A DNA stretch of 64,000 nucleotides from Pseudomonas sp. Q11 (GCF_024494355.1 NZ_JAKNQY010000010.1:124001-188000), one strand, 5' to 3'; positions 50,207-59,116 are shown, counted from the stretch's first letter. A program made the numbers and translations. Notes: generated from the sequence alone by a model not told the origin.

Positions 50207-51667
50207 TCATCCAGTACCTTTGCCAGAAAGCTGCCGGGTAGGCCGTCCTCCGAGCAAACCTTCTTGATCCGGCAACATTTCACCGATCTGCAAACCGCCA
50301 TCGTCGATGCTGTAAAGGCGTAACTCATCGGAGTGAGCGCTGGCCCGTACCTTGACCACAGCCATGATGCGCAATAAACGGCTTTGCACTTCAATGTAGC
50401 GCTGAACGATGATTGCGTCGGTGAGGAAAGCCGTGCCGTAAGGACTGAAACGCAGATCCGTGTAGCGATCCTCCAACTCCGAGGTCAGCAATACACTGAC
50501 ACCAGCGCTGGTCAACGCGGTGACCATGCGCGACAGTGACTCGCGAAAATCTTCGCGAAAGGTCGGCGCCAGGGCCAGCTCGAAACCCGACAGCGAGTCA
50601 ATCACCACCCGCGTGGCGTTCAGGCGAGCAATCTCGCTCAACAGCAACTGCACGATCTCGTCGATGGACAGGTCTGGAGCACGGCTATCCACCAGCCCGA
50701 CTTTACCGCTCTTGATCAAGTTTGAGAGGGTGGCATTCTGGGAGTGATCAGGGCGCTGCTCGAACACCGCGATCACGCCGTTTTCACCATTTCGCGCGCC
50801 TTCTGCGAGAAAAGATGCCGCGAGAATGCTTTTTCCAGAACCCGACGGGCCAGCGACCAACAACGAATATCCGCGCGGCAGACCACCACCGAGCATTTCG
50901 TCGAGCGACGGCACTCCCATACCCAAGCGGTTGATGGGGAACTCCAGCGGGGCTTCGACCGGATTGTAGTGCGCCGGGGCAAATACCTTGATCCCCGACG
51001 AGGCGATACGGAAGGTATGCAGACCCGGCAGCGTCGGCTGGCCGCGCATCTTCATGATTTCCATCTTGCGCACCATGGAATTGCGCTGAACACTCTGGCG
51101 CAGCCAGATCAGTCCGTCGGCCACGGTGAAAATCGGGTTGGTATCGGTTTCGGTGAAATACTCACCGATCAGGAAAGTCGTGGCCTGCCAGGTGGTCATC
51201 AACATGCCCAGTTGCTGGACGAACTGCGGCAAGTTGTTATTCGGGTTGTCCTGGGTTTGGCTGGCCAGCACCACCGAGCGGAACGAGTCAACGAACACCA
51301 GCGCCGGGGAGTGAGCCTCCACCTCGCTGACAATGCGCCGCAGCACTTCGTCCAGATCCCCGGCCAGGGTGTCGTCAGCCAGGTTGACGTAACGGATCGA
51401 TTGATTGATCGCGTCGCTGTCAAAGAAGTCGAACTGCTGCTGATAACGCAGCATCTTCAGCGGCGGCTCACCCAGCACGGTAAAAAACAATGCCGGACGT
51501 TCGGGGGTCGCCAGGGCAAACATCATCTGGTGCGCGAGGGTGGTCTTGCCGCAACCAGGTGGGCCGGCGATCAGGTTGAATGAAAACTCCGGCAATCCTC
51601 CGCCCAAGACCTCGTCCAGTCCTGGCACGCCGGTGGCCAGGCGGTTGATAGTCACTTTGCTGCTCAT
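50207..51667 (-). CDS. KaiC-like double-domain ATPase
   Basis: The 486-aa protein has two RecA-type domains. CI has Walker A GPPGCGKT (35-42) and Walker B VFVD (Asp127). CII has Walker A GPSGSGKS (273-280) and Walker B VVID (Asp357). Where cyanobacterial KaiC CII has phosphosites Ser-Thr, this protein has Ala-Phe (GTAFLTDAI, 411-419). The CII Glu-Glu pair is Glu303-Gln304, and in CI the pair is replaced by Leu-Gly before Glu67. The ATG at 51667 overlaps the stop of the 144-aa gene by 4 bp. No kaiA or kaiB is in the window. Confidence 0.92.
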   Translation of the reverse strand: MSSKVTINRLATGVPGLDEVLGGGLPEFSFNLIAGPPGCGKTTLAHQMMFALATPERPALFFTVLGEPPLKMLRYQQQFDFFDSDAINQSIRYVNLADDTLAGDLDEVLRRIVSEVEAHSPALVFVDSFRSVVLASQTQDNPNNNLPQFVQQLGMLMTTWQATTFLIGEYFTETDTNPIFTVADGLIWLRQSVQRNSMVRKMEIMKMRGQPTLPGLHTFRIASSGIKVFAPAHYNPVEAPLEFPINRLGMGVPSLDEMLGGGLPRGYSLLVAGPSGSGKSILAASFLAEGARNGENGVIAVFEQRPDHSQNATLSNLIKSGKVGLVDSRAPDLSIDEIVQLLLSEIARLNATRVVIDSLSGFELALAPTFREDFRESLSRMVTALTSAGVSVLLTSELEDRYTDLRFSPYGTAFLTDAIIVQRYIEVQSRLLRIMAVVKVRASAHSDELRLYSIDDGGLQIGEMLPDQEGLLGGRPTRQLSGKGTG

Positions 51668-52098
51668 GGCGAATTTTCCTGCGAAGGGGTGTCGCTCAAA
51701 GAAGAATCCCACACGCCACGAAGCAAACGTGCGGTAAGCGAGGGTCCGATCAGCGTGGTCAGCAACTCGTAGAAGGTGGTCAGCAACATTTCACCGAAAA
51801 ACAGCGCATCGGCTTCGCTTTGCTCAACGAGTACTGATTTAAGGGCAGTCAGAACCAGGCCGGGCGGCACCTTGTCGCAGGTGCTGGTCAGGCGCGGATA
51901 AGTGGTCCCACACAGGCGCAGGCTGCGGCGAAACAATGCGGCAACCCCTTGCTGACCAATGACAGGCGTCAGGGCCGCTTCTATATCCTGCAAAATGGAA
52001 ATGATCGCGTGGGCAGTCTTTGCAATGTCAGCGTTGGGACCAACGCGGTGCGCCAGAGAAGCTACGATCTGACGGCTCTCTTCGCTTAGCGTGGACAT
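51664..52098 (-). CDS. Helical protein of unknown function, first gene of the KaiC-like/kinase operon
   Basis: The 144-aa protein appears all-helical. It contains IEAALTPVIGQQGVAALFRR near residue 38 and ELLTTLIGPSLTARLLRGVW near 115, with a hydrophilic C-terminal tail. No domain was recognised. It overlaps the KaiC-like gene by 4 bp, so its level is coupled to the ATPase. The ATG at 52098 is used, because the frame extends upstream into non-coding sequence. A role as an adaptor or sensor for the ATPase or kinase is inference. Confidence 0.75.
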   Translation of the reverse strand: MSTLSEESRQIVASLAHRVGPNADIAKTAHAIISILQDIEAALTPVIGQQGVAALFRRSLRLCGTTYPRLTSTCDKVPPGLVLTALKSVLVEQSEADALFFGEMLLTTFYELLTTLIGPSLTARLLRGVWDSSLSDTPSQENSP

Positions 52099-52203
52099 GG
52101 CCAACTGATATCCGATGAGCGAGTATTGATAGTACACCCTAAGGGGCGTTATCGAGACGCTGATAGACAACGCAATGCAATTGCGATCATTCAAGAACTG
52201 GAT

Positions 52204-52222
52204 TGGCCCCGTGGCGAGGGAG
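52204..52222. repeat. Degenerate type A REP remnant
   Basis: CCCGTGGCGAGGGAGCTAC matches the left half of a type A element and then diverges. It lies between the fsr gene and the 144-aa gene, so this copy has decayed. Confidence 0.5.
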
Positions 52223-52293
52223 CTACCCCCCGACCGTGCTTTGCTCGCAATGGCGGCTGATTTGCAATCTACCGCCGCCAATAACAGCTCGGC

Positions 52294-53511
52294 TCAGGCT
52301 TTTTTGGTCCTCGGCAGAAAAATCGCTAATACCCCGAACAACGGCAAAAACGAGCACAACCAATACACATACTCGATGCCACGGATGTCCGCCAGATGCC
52401 CCAGCAGCGCGGCGCCAATCCCGCCGAAGCCGAACATCAACCCAAAGAACACGCCGGCAATCATGCCGACATTACCCGGCACCAGTTCCTGGGCATACAC
52501 CACGATGGCCGAGAACGCGGAGGCCAGGATGAAGCCGATGACCACGCTGAGGATGCTCGTCCACAGCAGGTCAACGTGAGGCAGGATCAGGGTGAACGGC
52601 GCCACGCCAAGAATCGAGAACCAGATCACCGCCTTGCGCCCGACCTTGTCGCCGATAGGGCCACCAAAAAAAGTGCCCGCTGCTACTGCGCCAAGAAACA
52701 GAAACAGGTGCAACTGCGAGGAGGCCACCGACAGGTCGAACTTCTCGATCAGGTAGAAGGTGAAGTAGCTGGTGAAACTGGCCATGTAGAAATACTTGGA
52801 GAACACCAGCAGCCCCAACACCGCCAGCGCACTCAAGACCCGGCCCCTGGATAAACCGTGAGTAGCGGCCTGGCCTTGCTTGAGCTTGAACAGGTTCAGA
52901 TGATTGGCGTACCAGCGGCTGATGCGGTACAGCACGAACAGCGCAAACAATGCGAACAGTCCGAACCAGGCCACGTTGCCTTGCCCGTACGGGATGATGA
53001 TCGCCGCCGCCAGCAAAGGGCCGAACGCGGAACCGGCGTTGCCCCCCACCTGGAACGTCGACTGCGCCAAGCCGTAACGCCCTCCCGACGCCAGTCTGGC
53101 GACTCGCGAAGCCTCCGGGTGAAAGGTCGACGAGCCAATACCGATCAAACCGGCGGCCAGCAGAATCATGGCGAAACTGCCGACCATGGACATCATCACG
53201 ATACCGATCAGCGTGCACACCGTACCGGCCGGTAGCAGCCAGGGCTTGGGGTGTCGATCCGTGTGATAACCCACCCAAGGCTGCAGCAGCGACGCCGTCA
53301 TTTGGAAGGTCAGCGTAATCAGGCCAACCTGGGTGAAGGTCAGGCCATAACTGGCCTTGAGCATTGGATAGATAGAAGGCAGTACCGCCTGGATCAGGTC
53401 GTTGATCAAATGCGCCAACGCCACGGCACCGATGATGCGCATGACCAACGGGCTGCTTTGGGGCGTCGCAGGGATGGACGCGGTATTGCCCTGGGTATCG
53501 CTGATCGCCAT
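52294..53511 (-). CDS. fsr: MFS transporter, fosmidomycin-resistance (Fsr) type
   Basis: The 405-aa protein has 12 hydrophobic segments. MFS motif A appears as GYHTDRHPKP after helix 2, and Fsr-type blocks GSSTFHPEASRVARLASGG and SFTSYFTFYLIEKFDLS are present. Fsr exports fosmidomycin and is common in Pseudomonas. The ATG at 53511 (MAISDTQGN) is preferred; one at 53523 is an alternative with no clear ribosome site. Upstream of the KaiC-like operon on the same strand, but about 195 bp away. Confidence 0.88.
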   Translation of the reverse strand: MAISDTQGNTASIPATPQSSPLVMRIIGAVALAHLINDLIQAVLPSIYPMLKASYGLTFTQVGLITLTFQMTASLLQPWVGYHTDRHPKPWLLPAGTVCTLIGIVMMSMVGSFAMILLAAGLIGIGSSTFHPEASRVARLASGGRYGLAQSTFQVGGNAGSAFGPLLAAAIIIPYGQGNVAWFGLFALFALFVLYRISRWYANHLNLFKLKQGQAATHGLSRGRVLSALAVLGLLVFSKYFYMASFTSYFTFYLIEKFDLSVASSQLHLFLFLGAVAAGTFFGGPIGDKVGRKAVIWFSILGVAPFTLILPHVDLLWTSILSVVIGFILASAFSAIVVYAQELVPGNVGMIAGVFFGLMFGFGGIGAALLGHLADIRGIEYVYWLCSFLPLFGVLAIFLPRTKKA

Positions 53512-53838
53512 GGGAGTTTCCATACGAGGGTTGCACAGGAAGCGGATTCATCAATGTGCCATTTTTCGGTGCAACAAGGCTATCCCCTTAGCTTGCTACC
53601 GACTTGAAATATTGTCAGCGAACAAGGTGATAGCGCAACGCCATGGTCTGAATCTTGCCTTGTTAACGGTCTACAACGCGGCCCCTTACAAAGGGGACCG
53701 AGAATGGGAAGTTTCGCTACAGAACCTGCCTACAGAGCGGGCCTGGAAAAACTTTCGAAGCCTTTTAAAAGGGCACCTGTTCTGCACTGTGTCGAAAATG
53801 CACAAAAATAGTGCAAGGGTGTTCAGGGGAGTATGGGC
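53512..53838. other. Divergent intergenic region between fsr and chemoreceptor genes
   Basis: The 327-bp stretch holds promoters for both genes. No REP element, terminator or palindrome of note was found. GGGGAG lies 8 bp before the chemoreceptor start at 53839. Confidence 0.4.
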
Positions 53839-55896
53839 ATGCAGGCTTTTCTATCACCGGGAATCAGGTTACTGGGGCGTTTTGGCTTTGCCCGTAAATT
53901 TCAGTTGTTGTTCCTGCTTTTCATCCTGCCACTCATGGGCAGCCTGTGGATCATCGGCCAGGACTATCGCGACAAACTCAACCTGATTTCCGAAGAGCGC
54001 GCCGGGGTACGCCAGTTGCTGGCCCTGGACAACCTGGACAACCTGCTCGCCGCCCAGCGCAACCGCGCGGCCCGTTGGCGAGCCACGGAAACCAATCGAC
54101 AGGCAACCCCCGCGACGCTTGCCGCGATGGCGGCTTTCGATGCCGTGCAGCCGGCACTCAACCAAGCCGCCAGTGATCTGGGCGACACCTTGCAAACCGA
54201 GGGTGCCAAAGCCGACACCCTCGCCCGCTACCAAACGCTGCAAACCAGTCTCAATGGCCTTGATTCGAAAAGCCTGGGCACCGTAGGTTGGTGGCCGGAC
54301 GGCTATGACCGTTTCACCTCAGCCCTGAGTGCCTTGCAAGGCTTGCGCGAGCAGATTGTCATGGACAATCGCCTGACCCTTGCCTCCTGGCTGGAAACCT
54401 ATCTGCTGACCCAGATCTCGACCCAGCAGACGCCGGACTTGATAGAGCGGGTCGGTCGCCTGGCCAGCGTGGGTCAGGCTTCCGTTGTGTCAGGCCAATT
54501 CACCCTGCAAAGCCGCCTGCAATTGCGCGACCTGCGCAGCCGGATCGGCGATGCCCGGGATCAACTGGTCAAAACCGGTGGAGTGCTGCAAACACGCCTG
54601 CCCAGCGAACTGCAAACCTGGGCCGAACAATTCCAGAACAGTCTCGAACATCTGGATTCCGGCCTGACAGTACTGGATGAAGGGGTGTTCGCCGGCTCCA
54701 TTAACCTCAAGCCGGAAGAATTCGAGAAACACATGGATACCCTTCTGGCGGACTTGGCGACCTTGCGCCAGCAGTCTCTGATGGCCCTGGATGCGCGACT
54801 GGACCACTACCACACCTCAGCGATCCGCCAGTTCACGCTGGTGGCCACGGTGCTGGGTTGTCTGCTACTGGCCGCGCTTTACCTCTTCGTCTGCCTGCAA
54901 GCGTCCATCCGCCGCAGCGCCAGCGGTATCACATTACTGGCCGAAGCCCTGCGTGACGGTAACCTCAGCCTGCAAGTCCCGGTGCAAGGACGCGACGAAC
55001 TGGCGGCCATCAGTACTGCCCTCAACGTCGCTGTGGTGCAGTTGCGCAACAGCCTGTTGGGCGTGGACCACGAAACGTTGCAGTTGAGCAATGCCGTTCG
55101 CACCCTCAACACTCACTCCAGCGGCGCCCTGGGGGAAGTCGAAGCCCAACAGATGCAGATCAGCCAGATCGCAGCCGCCGCAACGCAACTGGCCGCCACC
55201 TCTCAAGGGGTCGCCAGAAGCTGTGAACAGGCCTCCGACAGTGCCCAGCAGACCCGGCGCATCGCTGCCGACAGCAGCCGCGACAGTCAACGCACCACGG
55301 CGAGCATCCAGCAACTCAACCAGCGGCTCAACGAAACCGCCGCAGCGTTGGGCCGGGTCAGCGAACAAGGGCAACAGATCCAGATGGTGGTCGACACCAT
55401 CCGCGGTGTGGCCGAACAGACCAACCTGCTGGCCCTCAATGCCGCCATCGAAGCCGCGCGCGCTGGGGAACAGGGCCGTGGTTTCGCGGTGGTGGCCGAT
55501 GAGGTACGCAGCCTGTCGCAACGCACCCAATCCTCCACACAACAGATTGCTGGCACCGTCGACAGTTTGCGCGCCACGGTCAACGAAGCCGTCAGCCTGA
55601 TGGAAGCCGCATGCGGCCAGGCCCAGACCGACGCGCAAGCCGTCACCGGCCTTGGCGAGCGACTGGGAGAAATTGCCAGCGCGGTGCAGAGCGTCACCGA
55701 CACCCTGGCGCAAATTGCCACCGCCGTGGACGAACAAGCCAGCACCGCTGACGAGGTCAGCGGCAATATCCAACAGGTCGACCAGGCGGCCATGCGTTTG
55801 CTTGAAGGGGCACGCGCGGTGAACCTCGCGGCTGATACGTTGAGCCAGGGCAGCCAGGCCCTGAGCGCCAATACAGGGAGATTTCAACTCGGTTGA
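53839..55896 (+). CDS. Methyl-accepting chemotaxis protein with long helical sensor domain
   Basis: The 685-aa receptor has a first membrane helix at about 22-42. A periplasmic helical region of about 290 residues follows, with Gln/Leu-rich amphipathic runs resembling helical bimodular or NIT-type sensors. The second helix lies at about 330-350, then HAMP and the signalling domain with [20 protein letters not shown]. The ATG at 53839 is chosen because it has the ribosome site; one at 53833 is an alternative. The ligand is unknown. Confidence 0.88.
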   Translation: MQAFLSPGIRLLGRFGFARKFQLLFLLFILPLMGSLWIIGQDYRDKLNLISEERAGVRQLLALDNLDNLLAAQRNRAARWRATETNRQATPATLAAMAAFDAVQPALNQAASDLGDTLQTEGAKADTLARYQTLQTSLNGLDSKSLGTVGWWPDGYDRFTSALSALQGLREQIVMDNRLTLASWLETYLLTQISTQQTPDLIERVGRLASVGQASVVSGQFTLQSRLQLRDLRSRIGDARDQLVKTGGVLQTRLPSELQTWAEQFQNSLEHLDSGLTVLDEGVFAGSINLKPEEFEKHMDTLLADLATLRQQSLMALDARLDHYHTSAIRQFTLVATVLGCLLLAALYLFVCLQASIRRSASGITLLAEALRDGNLSLQVPVQGRDELAAISTALNVAVVQLRNSLLGVDHETLQLSNAVRTLNTHSSGALGEVEAQQMQISQIAAAATQLAATSQGVARSCEQASDSAQQTRRIAADSSRDSQRTTASIQQLNQRLNETAAALGRVSEQGQQIQMVVDTIRGVAEQTNLLALNAAIEAARAGEQGRGFAVVADEVRSLSQRTQSSTQQIAGTVDSLRATVNEAVSLMEAACGQAQTDAQAVTGLGERLGEIASAVQSVTDTLAQIATAVDEQASTADEVSGNIQQVDQAAMRLLEGARAVNLAADTLSQGSQALSANTGRFQLG

Positions 55897-55999
55897 CAGG
55901 TATTTGCAGCGGGGGTGGATAAGCGGTTGAAAGCGCTGAGAAATATTTCAGATTTACGCTTGACACATCCTCGTTACCGGCGAATAATGCGCGCCACTT

Positions 56000-56076
56000 G
56001 GCTACATAGCTCAGTTGGTTAGAGCATAGCATTCATAATGCTGGGGTCCGGGGTTCAAGTCCCTGTGTAGCCACCA
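56000..56076 (+). tRNA. tRNA-Met (anticodon CAT, elongator)
   Basis: The 77-nt gene has acceptor stem GGCTACA/TGTAGCC, D-loop CAGTTGGTTAGAG, anticodon loop TTCATAA with CAT, T-loop GTTCAAGTC and encoded CCA. It lacks the C1-A72 mismatch of the initiator type, so it is an elongator. Confidence 0.95.
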
Positions 56077-56082
56077 AGTACT

Positions 56083-56117
56083 AAAAACGGCTTATCGAAA
56101 GATAGGCCGTTTTTTTA
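56083..56117 (+). terminator. Intrinsic terminator of tRNA-Met
   Basis: ACGGCTTATC-GAAA-GATAGGCCGT with one G-U pair is followed by seven T, 6 bp after the tRNA. Confidence 0.9.
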
Positions 56118-56219
56118 TGCCTCGATAAAAGCGTCCCCTCAAGTCCGCGCTGATTTGCGCCAGACGCCTCGCATCGCTACAGTCGTTCCCTATCCCCTGG
56201 CCCACGGATGGAGCGACAC

Positions 56220-58061
56220 ATGCTTGCAGATCTGAAACCCAATCTTCATCGCCTGTCAGCTATTTCGCTACTGGCTGTCGCCCTGGCACTTGTCGCCTGC
56301 AAGGCCCCGCCCTCCTCCACAACCCCCGCATTACCCGTCGCACCGGAGATCGCCTCCGGCTATCGCACCGACTTGCAGACCCGCCACGCCGACAAACACA
56401 TGGCCGCGGCGGCCAACCCGCTAGCGGCCGAAGCCGGGCGGCAGATGTTGCGGCGCGGCGGCTCGGCCATCGACGCGGCGATCGCCATGCAGGCGGTGCT
56501 GACCCTGGTGGAGCCGCAGTCCTCCGGCATCGGTGGCGGTGCATTCATCGTGTTGTGGGACGGCAAGGCTGTGCGCACTTACGACGGTCGCGAAACGGCA
56601 CCGGCCGGCGCCACCGAGAGACTTTTCCTGCAAGCAGACGGTAAACCCATGCCCTTCACCGTTGCGCAGATAGGCGGCCGTTCCGTGGGCACACCGGGCG
56701 TGATGCGTGCACTGGAACTGGCCCATCGCAAACATGGCCGACTTGAATGGGCCACGCTGTTCGAACCGGCCATCGCGTTGGCAGAACAGGGCTTCGCGAT
56801 CTCGCCAAGATTGCACTCGATGATTGCTGCCGACACCTCTTTGCCAGGGTCGCCGGACATGGCCGCCTATTTCCTGAACGCCGATGGCAGCCCGAAAGCG
56901 GTCGGCACGCTGCTGAAAAATCCCGCTTTGGCCGACGTGCTCAAGCGCATCGCCAGCGAAGGTCCCGAGGCGTTGTACAAAGGGCCGATTGCCGAAGAAA
57001 TCGTCGCCAAGGTGCAGGGCCATGCCAACCCCGGCAGCCTGTCACTGAGCGATCTCCAAGGCTACGCCGCCCGGGAACGCGCGCCGTTGTGCACGGACTA
57101 CAAGCGCTGGCAAGTCTGTGGCATGGCGCCCCCGTCTTCCGGCGGGATTGCCGTGGCGCAGATCCTCGGGACCTTGCAGGCCCTGGAACAGCGCGACGGC
57201 CGCATGGCCCTCGCGCCCTTGAAACCCATCAAGAGCGATAAACCCGCCGGCATTGAACCGGTTCCCGAAGCGGTGCACCTGATCGCCGAAGCCGAACGCC
57301 TGACCTACGCTGACCGCGCCCTGTATGTCGCTGATTCGGACTTCGTCCCTGTGCCGGTCAAAGGCCTGGTCGATCCCGGTTATCTGGCCAGCCGCGCGCG
57401 CCTGATCAGTCCACGTAGCATGGGCATCGCCAAACCCGGCACACCGCCGGGCGTCCAGGTGGCCTACGCCCCGGACCGTTCGCCCCTGCGCATCTCCACC
57501 TCGCAAGTGGTGGCGGTGGATGACCAGGGTGGTGCCGTGTCGATGACCACCACGGTGGAGTCAGCGTTCGGCTCACACCTGATGGTCCAGGGTTTCATGC
57601 TTAACAACCAGTTGACCGACTTCTCGTTCATTCCCGAAGAGAACGGGCAAAAAGTCGCCAACCGCGTCGAACCCGGTAAACGTCCCCGTTCGTCCATGGC
57701 TCCGACCCTGATCTTCGATCGCCAGAGCGGTGAACTGCTGGCCGCTGTCGGCTCACCGGGCGGCTCCCAAATCATCGAATACGTCGCCAAGTCAGTGATC
57801 GGCCTGCTGGACTGGAACTTGGACGCGCAAACCGCCATCAACCTCCCCAACTTCGGCAGCCGCAACGGCCCCACCGAACTGGAACAGGGTCAGTTCAGCC
57901 CGACGCTAATCCAGGCGTTGAAAAACAAAGGCCATGCCGTGAGCGAAATCGACATGACCAGTGGGACCCAGGCGATCGTCCGGGTCCGTGATGACCAGGG
58001 CAAAACCTCACTGGCCGGTGGGGCGGACCCGCGGCGTGAAGGTCAGGCACTGGGGGATTGA
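56220..58061 (+). CDS. ggt: Gamma-glutamyltransferase
   Basis: The 613-aa precursor has a lipobox-like ALVAC near residue 27, so it is exported and perhaps membrane-anchored. Autocatalytic cleavage is expected before the nucleophile Thr in VSMTTTVESAFGSHL (near residue 440), which gives large and small subunits. It hydrolyses or transfers the gamma-glutamyl group of glutathione. The ATG at 56220 has GGAG 6 bp upstream. Single gene. Confidence 0.93.
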   Translation: MLADLKPNLHRLSAISLLAVALALVACKAPPSSTTPALPVAPEIASGYRTDLQTRHADKHMAAAANPLAAEAGRQMLRRGGSAIDAAIAMQAVLTLVEPQSSGIGGGAFIVLWDGKAVRTYDGRETAPAGATERLFLQADGKPMPFTVAQIGGRSVGTPGVMRALELAHRKHGRLEWATLFEPAIALAEQGFAISPRLHSMIAADTSLPGSPDMAAYFLNADGSPKAVGTLLKNPALADVLKRIASEGPEALYKGPIAEEIVAKVQGHANPGSLSLSDLQGYAARERAPLCTDYKRWQVCGMAPPSSGGIAVAQILGTLQALEQRDGRMALAPLKPIKSDKPAGIEPVPEAVHLIAEAERLTYADRALYVADSDFVPVPVKGLVDPGYLASRARLISPRSMGIAKPGTPPGVQVAYAPDRSPLRISTSQVVAVDDQGGAVSMTTTVESAFGSHLMVQGFMLNNQLTDFSFIPEENGQKVANRVEPGKRPRSSMAPTLIFDRQSGELLAAVGSPGGSQIIEYVAKSVIGLLDWNLDAQTAINLPNFGSRNGPTELEQGQFSPTLIQALKNKGHAVSEIDMTSGTQAIVRVRDDQGKTSLAGGADPRREGQALGD

Positions 58062-58104
58062 GCATCACCGCTATCCGGCCGGTCTGCGAAGTCACGTCGC
58101 CGGC

Positions 58105-58131
58105 CATCGCGAGCAGGCTCGCTCCCACAGG
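58105..58131. repeat. Single type B REP element
   Basis: CATCGCGAGCAGGCTCGCTCC lies between the convergent ggt and XRE genes with no partner. Confidence 0.85.
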
Positions 58132-58134
58132 GGG

Positions 58135-58359
58135 TCAGGCCTTGGGGGGTTCGCTCTGCGGTTGGTAAATCAGCAGGTCGGCGGGCTGACATTGCAGATA
58201 ACTGCAAATGGCTTCGAGGGTAGCCAGGCGAATGCCCTTGACCTTTCCTTGTTTCAACAAGGAAAGGTTGGCTTCAGTAATGCCTATCGCGGCGGCAAGG
58301 TCCTTGGATTTAACCTTGCGCGTCGCCAGCATCACATCAAGTTGAATAACGATAGGCAT
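58135..58359 (-). CDS. XRE/Cro-type HTH regulator (YozG-like)
   Basis: The 74-aa protein is an HTH domain almost alone: MPIVIQLDVMLATRKVKSKD then LAAAIGITEANLSLLKQGKV, the DNA-binding helices. It is encoded 7 bp after the DUF2975 gene on the same strand. In Bacillus, YozG-type regulators are also paired with DUF2975 membrane proteins, so the pair is a regulator plus membrane partner. The likely operator is at 58967-59004. Confidence 0.85.
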   Translation of the reverse strand: MPIVIQLDVMLATRKVKSKDLAAAIGITEANLSLLKQGKVKGIRLATLEAICSYLQCQPADLLIYQPQSEPPKA

Positions 58360-58366
58360 GGGGATC

Positions 58367-58921
58367 TCAAACGAAAGTTCGGTTTTCTGAATCGACTTCA
58401 CTGGCCCGGGACAATATCCGGGCAATGATTGCAATGCAGGCGGCAAGAAACAACGCGACAAAGGACGGAGCGGTAACGCTGAGGGTGAGCAATCGCTGGC
58501 CGACCGGTGCATTGATCGTCACCAGCAAGCTGAGAAACGGCTCACACAGGAAATCCAGCAGCACCCACAGCGCCACAGCGCGACCGACCTTCCCCAGGCA
58601 AACAGCTGCTTCGCTGGAAAAGTACTCGCCTTGAGCATATCGCTGGAACAACTGCCGCAAATGGGCCAGCCCGAACGCCAGTGCCAGCAGCGGTATGCTC
58701 GACAACAGTATTGCGCCAAGGCATTGCCAGCCAGTCAATCGCGTAGCCTCTGCTGACAAGCTCGACAGCTGTCGCTCGGTCAGGGCAAAGCCCAGACCGT
58801 ATTCTGAAGCAACGTCAGGAAACAGCCAGACCCCGGCGTTGAGGACCATCATCGTGATAATGAAGACAAGTGTTATGACAGCCATGCGCTGGCTGTACAG
58901 GGCGAGACGATTCGAGGACAT
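58367..58921 (-). CDS. DUF2975 membrane protein
   Basis: The 184-aa protein starts MSSNRLALYSQRMAVITLV and has four hydrophobic segments (about 12-32, 67-90, 115-138, 150-172). The FQRYAQGEYFSSEAAVCLGK block fits DUF2975. The function is unknown. It probably senses something at the membrane and modulates the small HTH protein encoded next to it. Confidence 0.82.
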   Translation of the reverse strand: MSSNRLALYSQRMAVITLVFIITMMVLNAGVWLFPDVASEYGLGFALTERQLSSLSAEATRLTGWQCLGAILLSSIPLLALAFGLAHLRQLFQRYAQGEYFSSEAAVCLGKVGRAVALWVLLDFLCEPFLSLLVTINAPVGQRLLTLSVTAPSFVALFLAACIAIIARILSRASEVDSENRTFV

Positions 58922-58966
58922 GGGAGGCTCCACAGAACAAAGGAAGCGTGAACCATAACGTCGAAA

Positions 58967-59004
58967 TTATCGTAAAACAATAATTAATATGTAAAAAACG
59001 ATAA
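58967..59004 (-). promoter_or_regulatory. Inverted repeat in AT-rich promoter of the DUF2975-XRE operon
   Basis: TTATCGT (58967-58973) and ACGATAA (58998-59004) are 24 bp apart in a very AT-rich stretch, about 46 bp upstream of the DUF2975 start. It is a candidate autoregulatory operator for the XRE protein. Confidence 0.45.
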
Positions 59005-59011
59005 TACAAAC

Positions 59012-59116
59012 TCAAATCGACAACTGATTGGCAAACTGGCTCACGGCATCGACCACCTTTTTCGCTCCGTCCTGAATCTCGACGCTCACCAGCCTATGCT
59101 GTTCGGCGATTTCTTT
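59012..59116 (-). pseudogene. Possible 3' fragment of a coiled-coil signalling gene
   Basis: On the minus strand a short reading frame KEIAEQHRLVSVEIQDGAKK followed by a VVDAVSQFANQL segment ends in TGA at 59012-59014, with a TAG just upstream. The amphipathic pattern resembles a chemoreceptor tail. No start or remaining gene is present, so it would be a degraded remnant. The resemblance is weak. Confidence 0.3.

Noticed and set aside
49175..52098. A full circadian kaiABC locus
   Set aside because: No kaiA or kaiB is present and the KaiC phosphosites are absent, so a clock is not supported.
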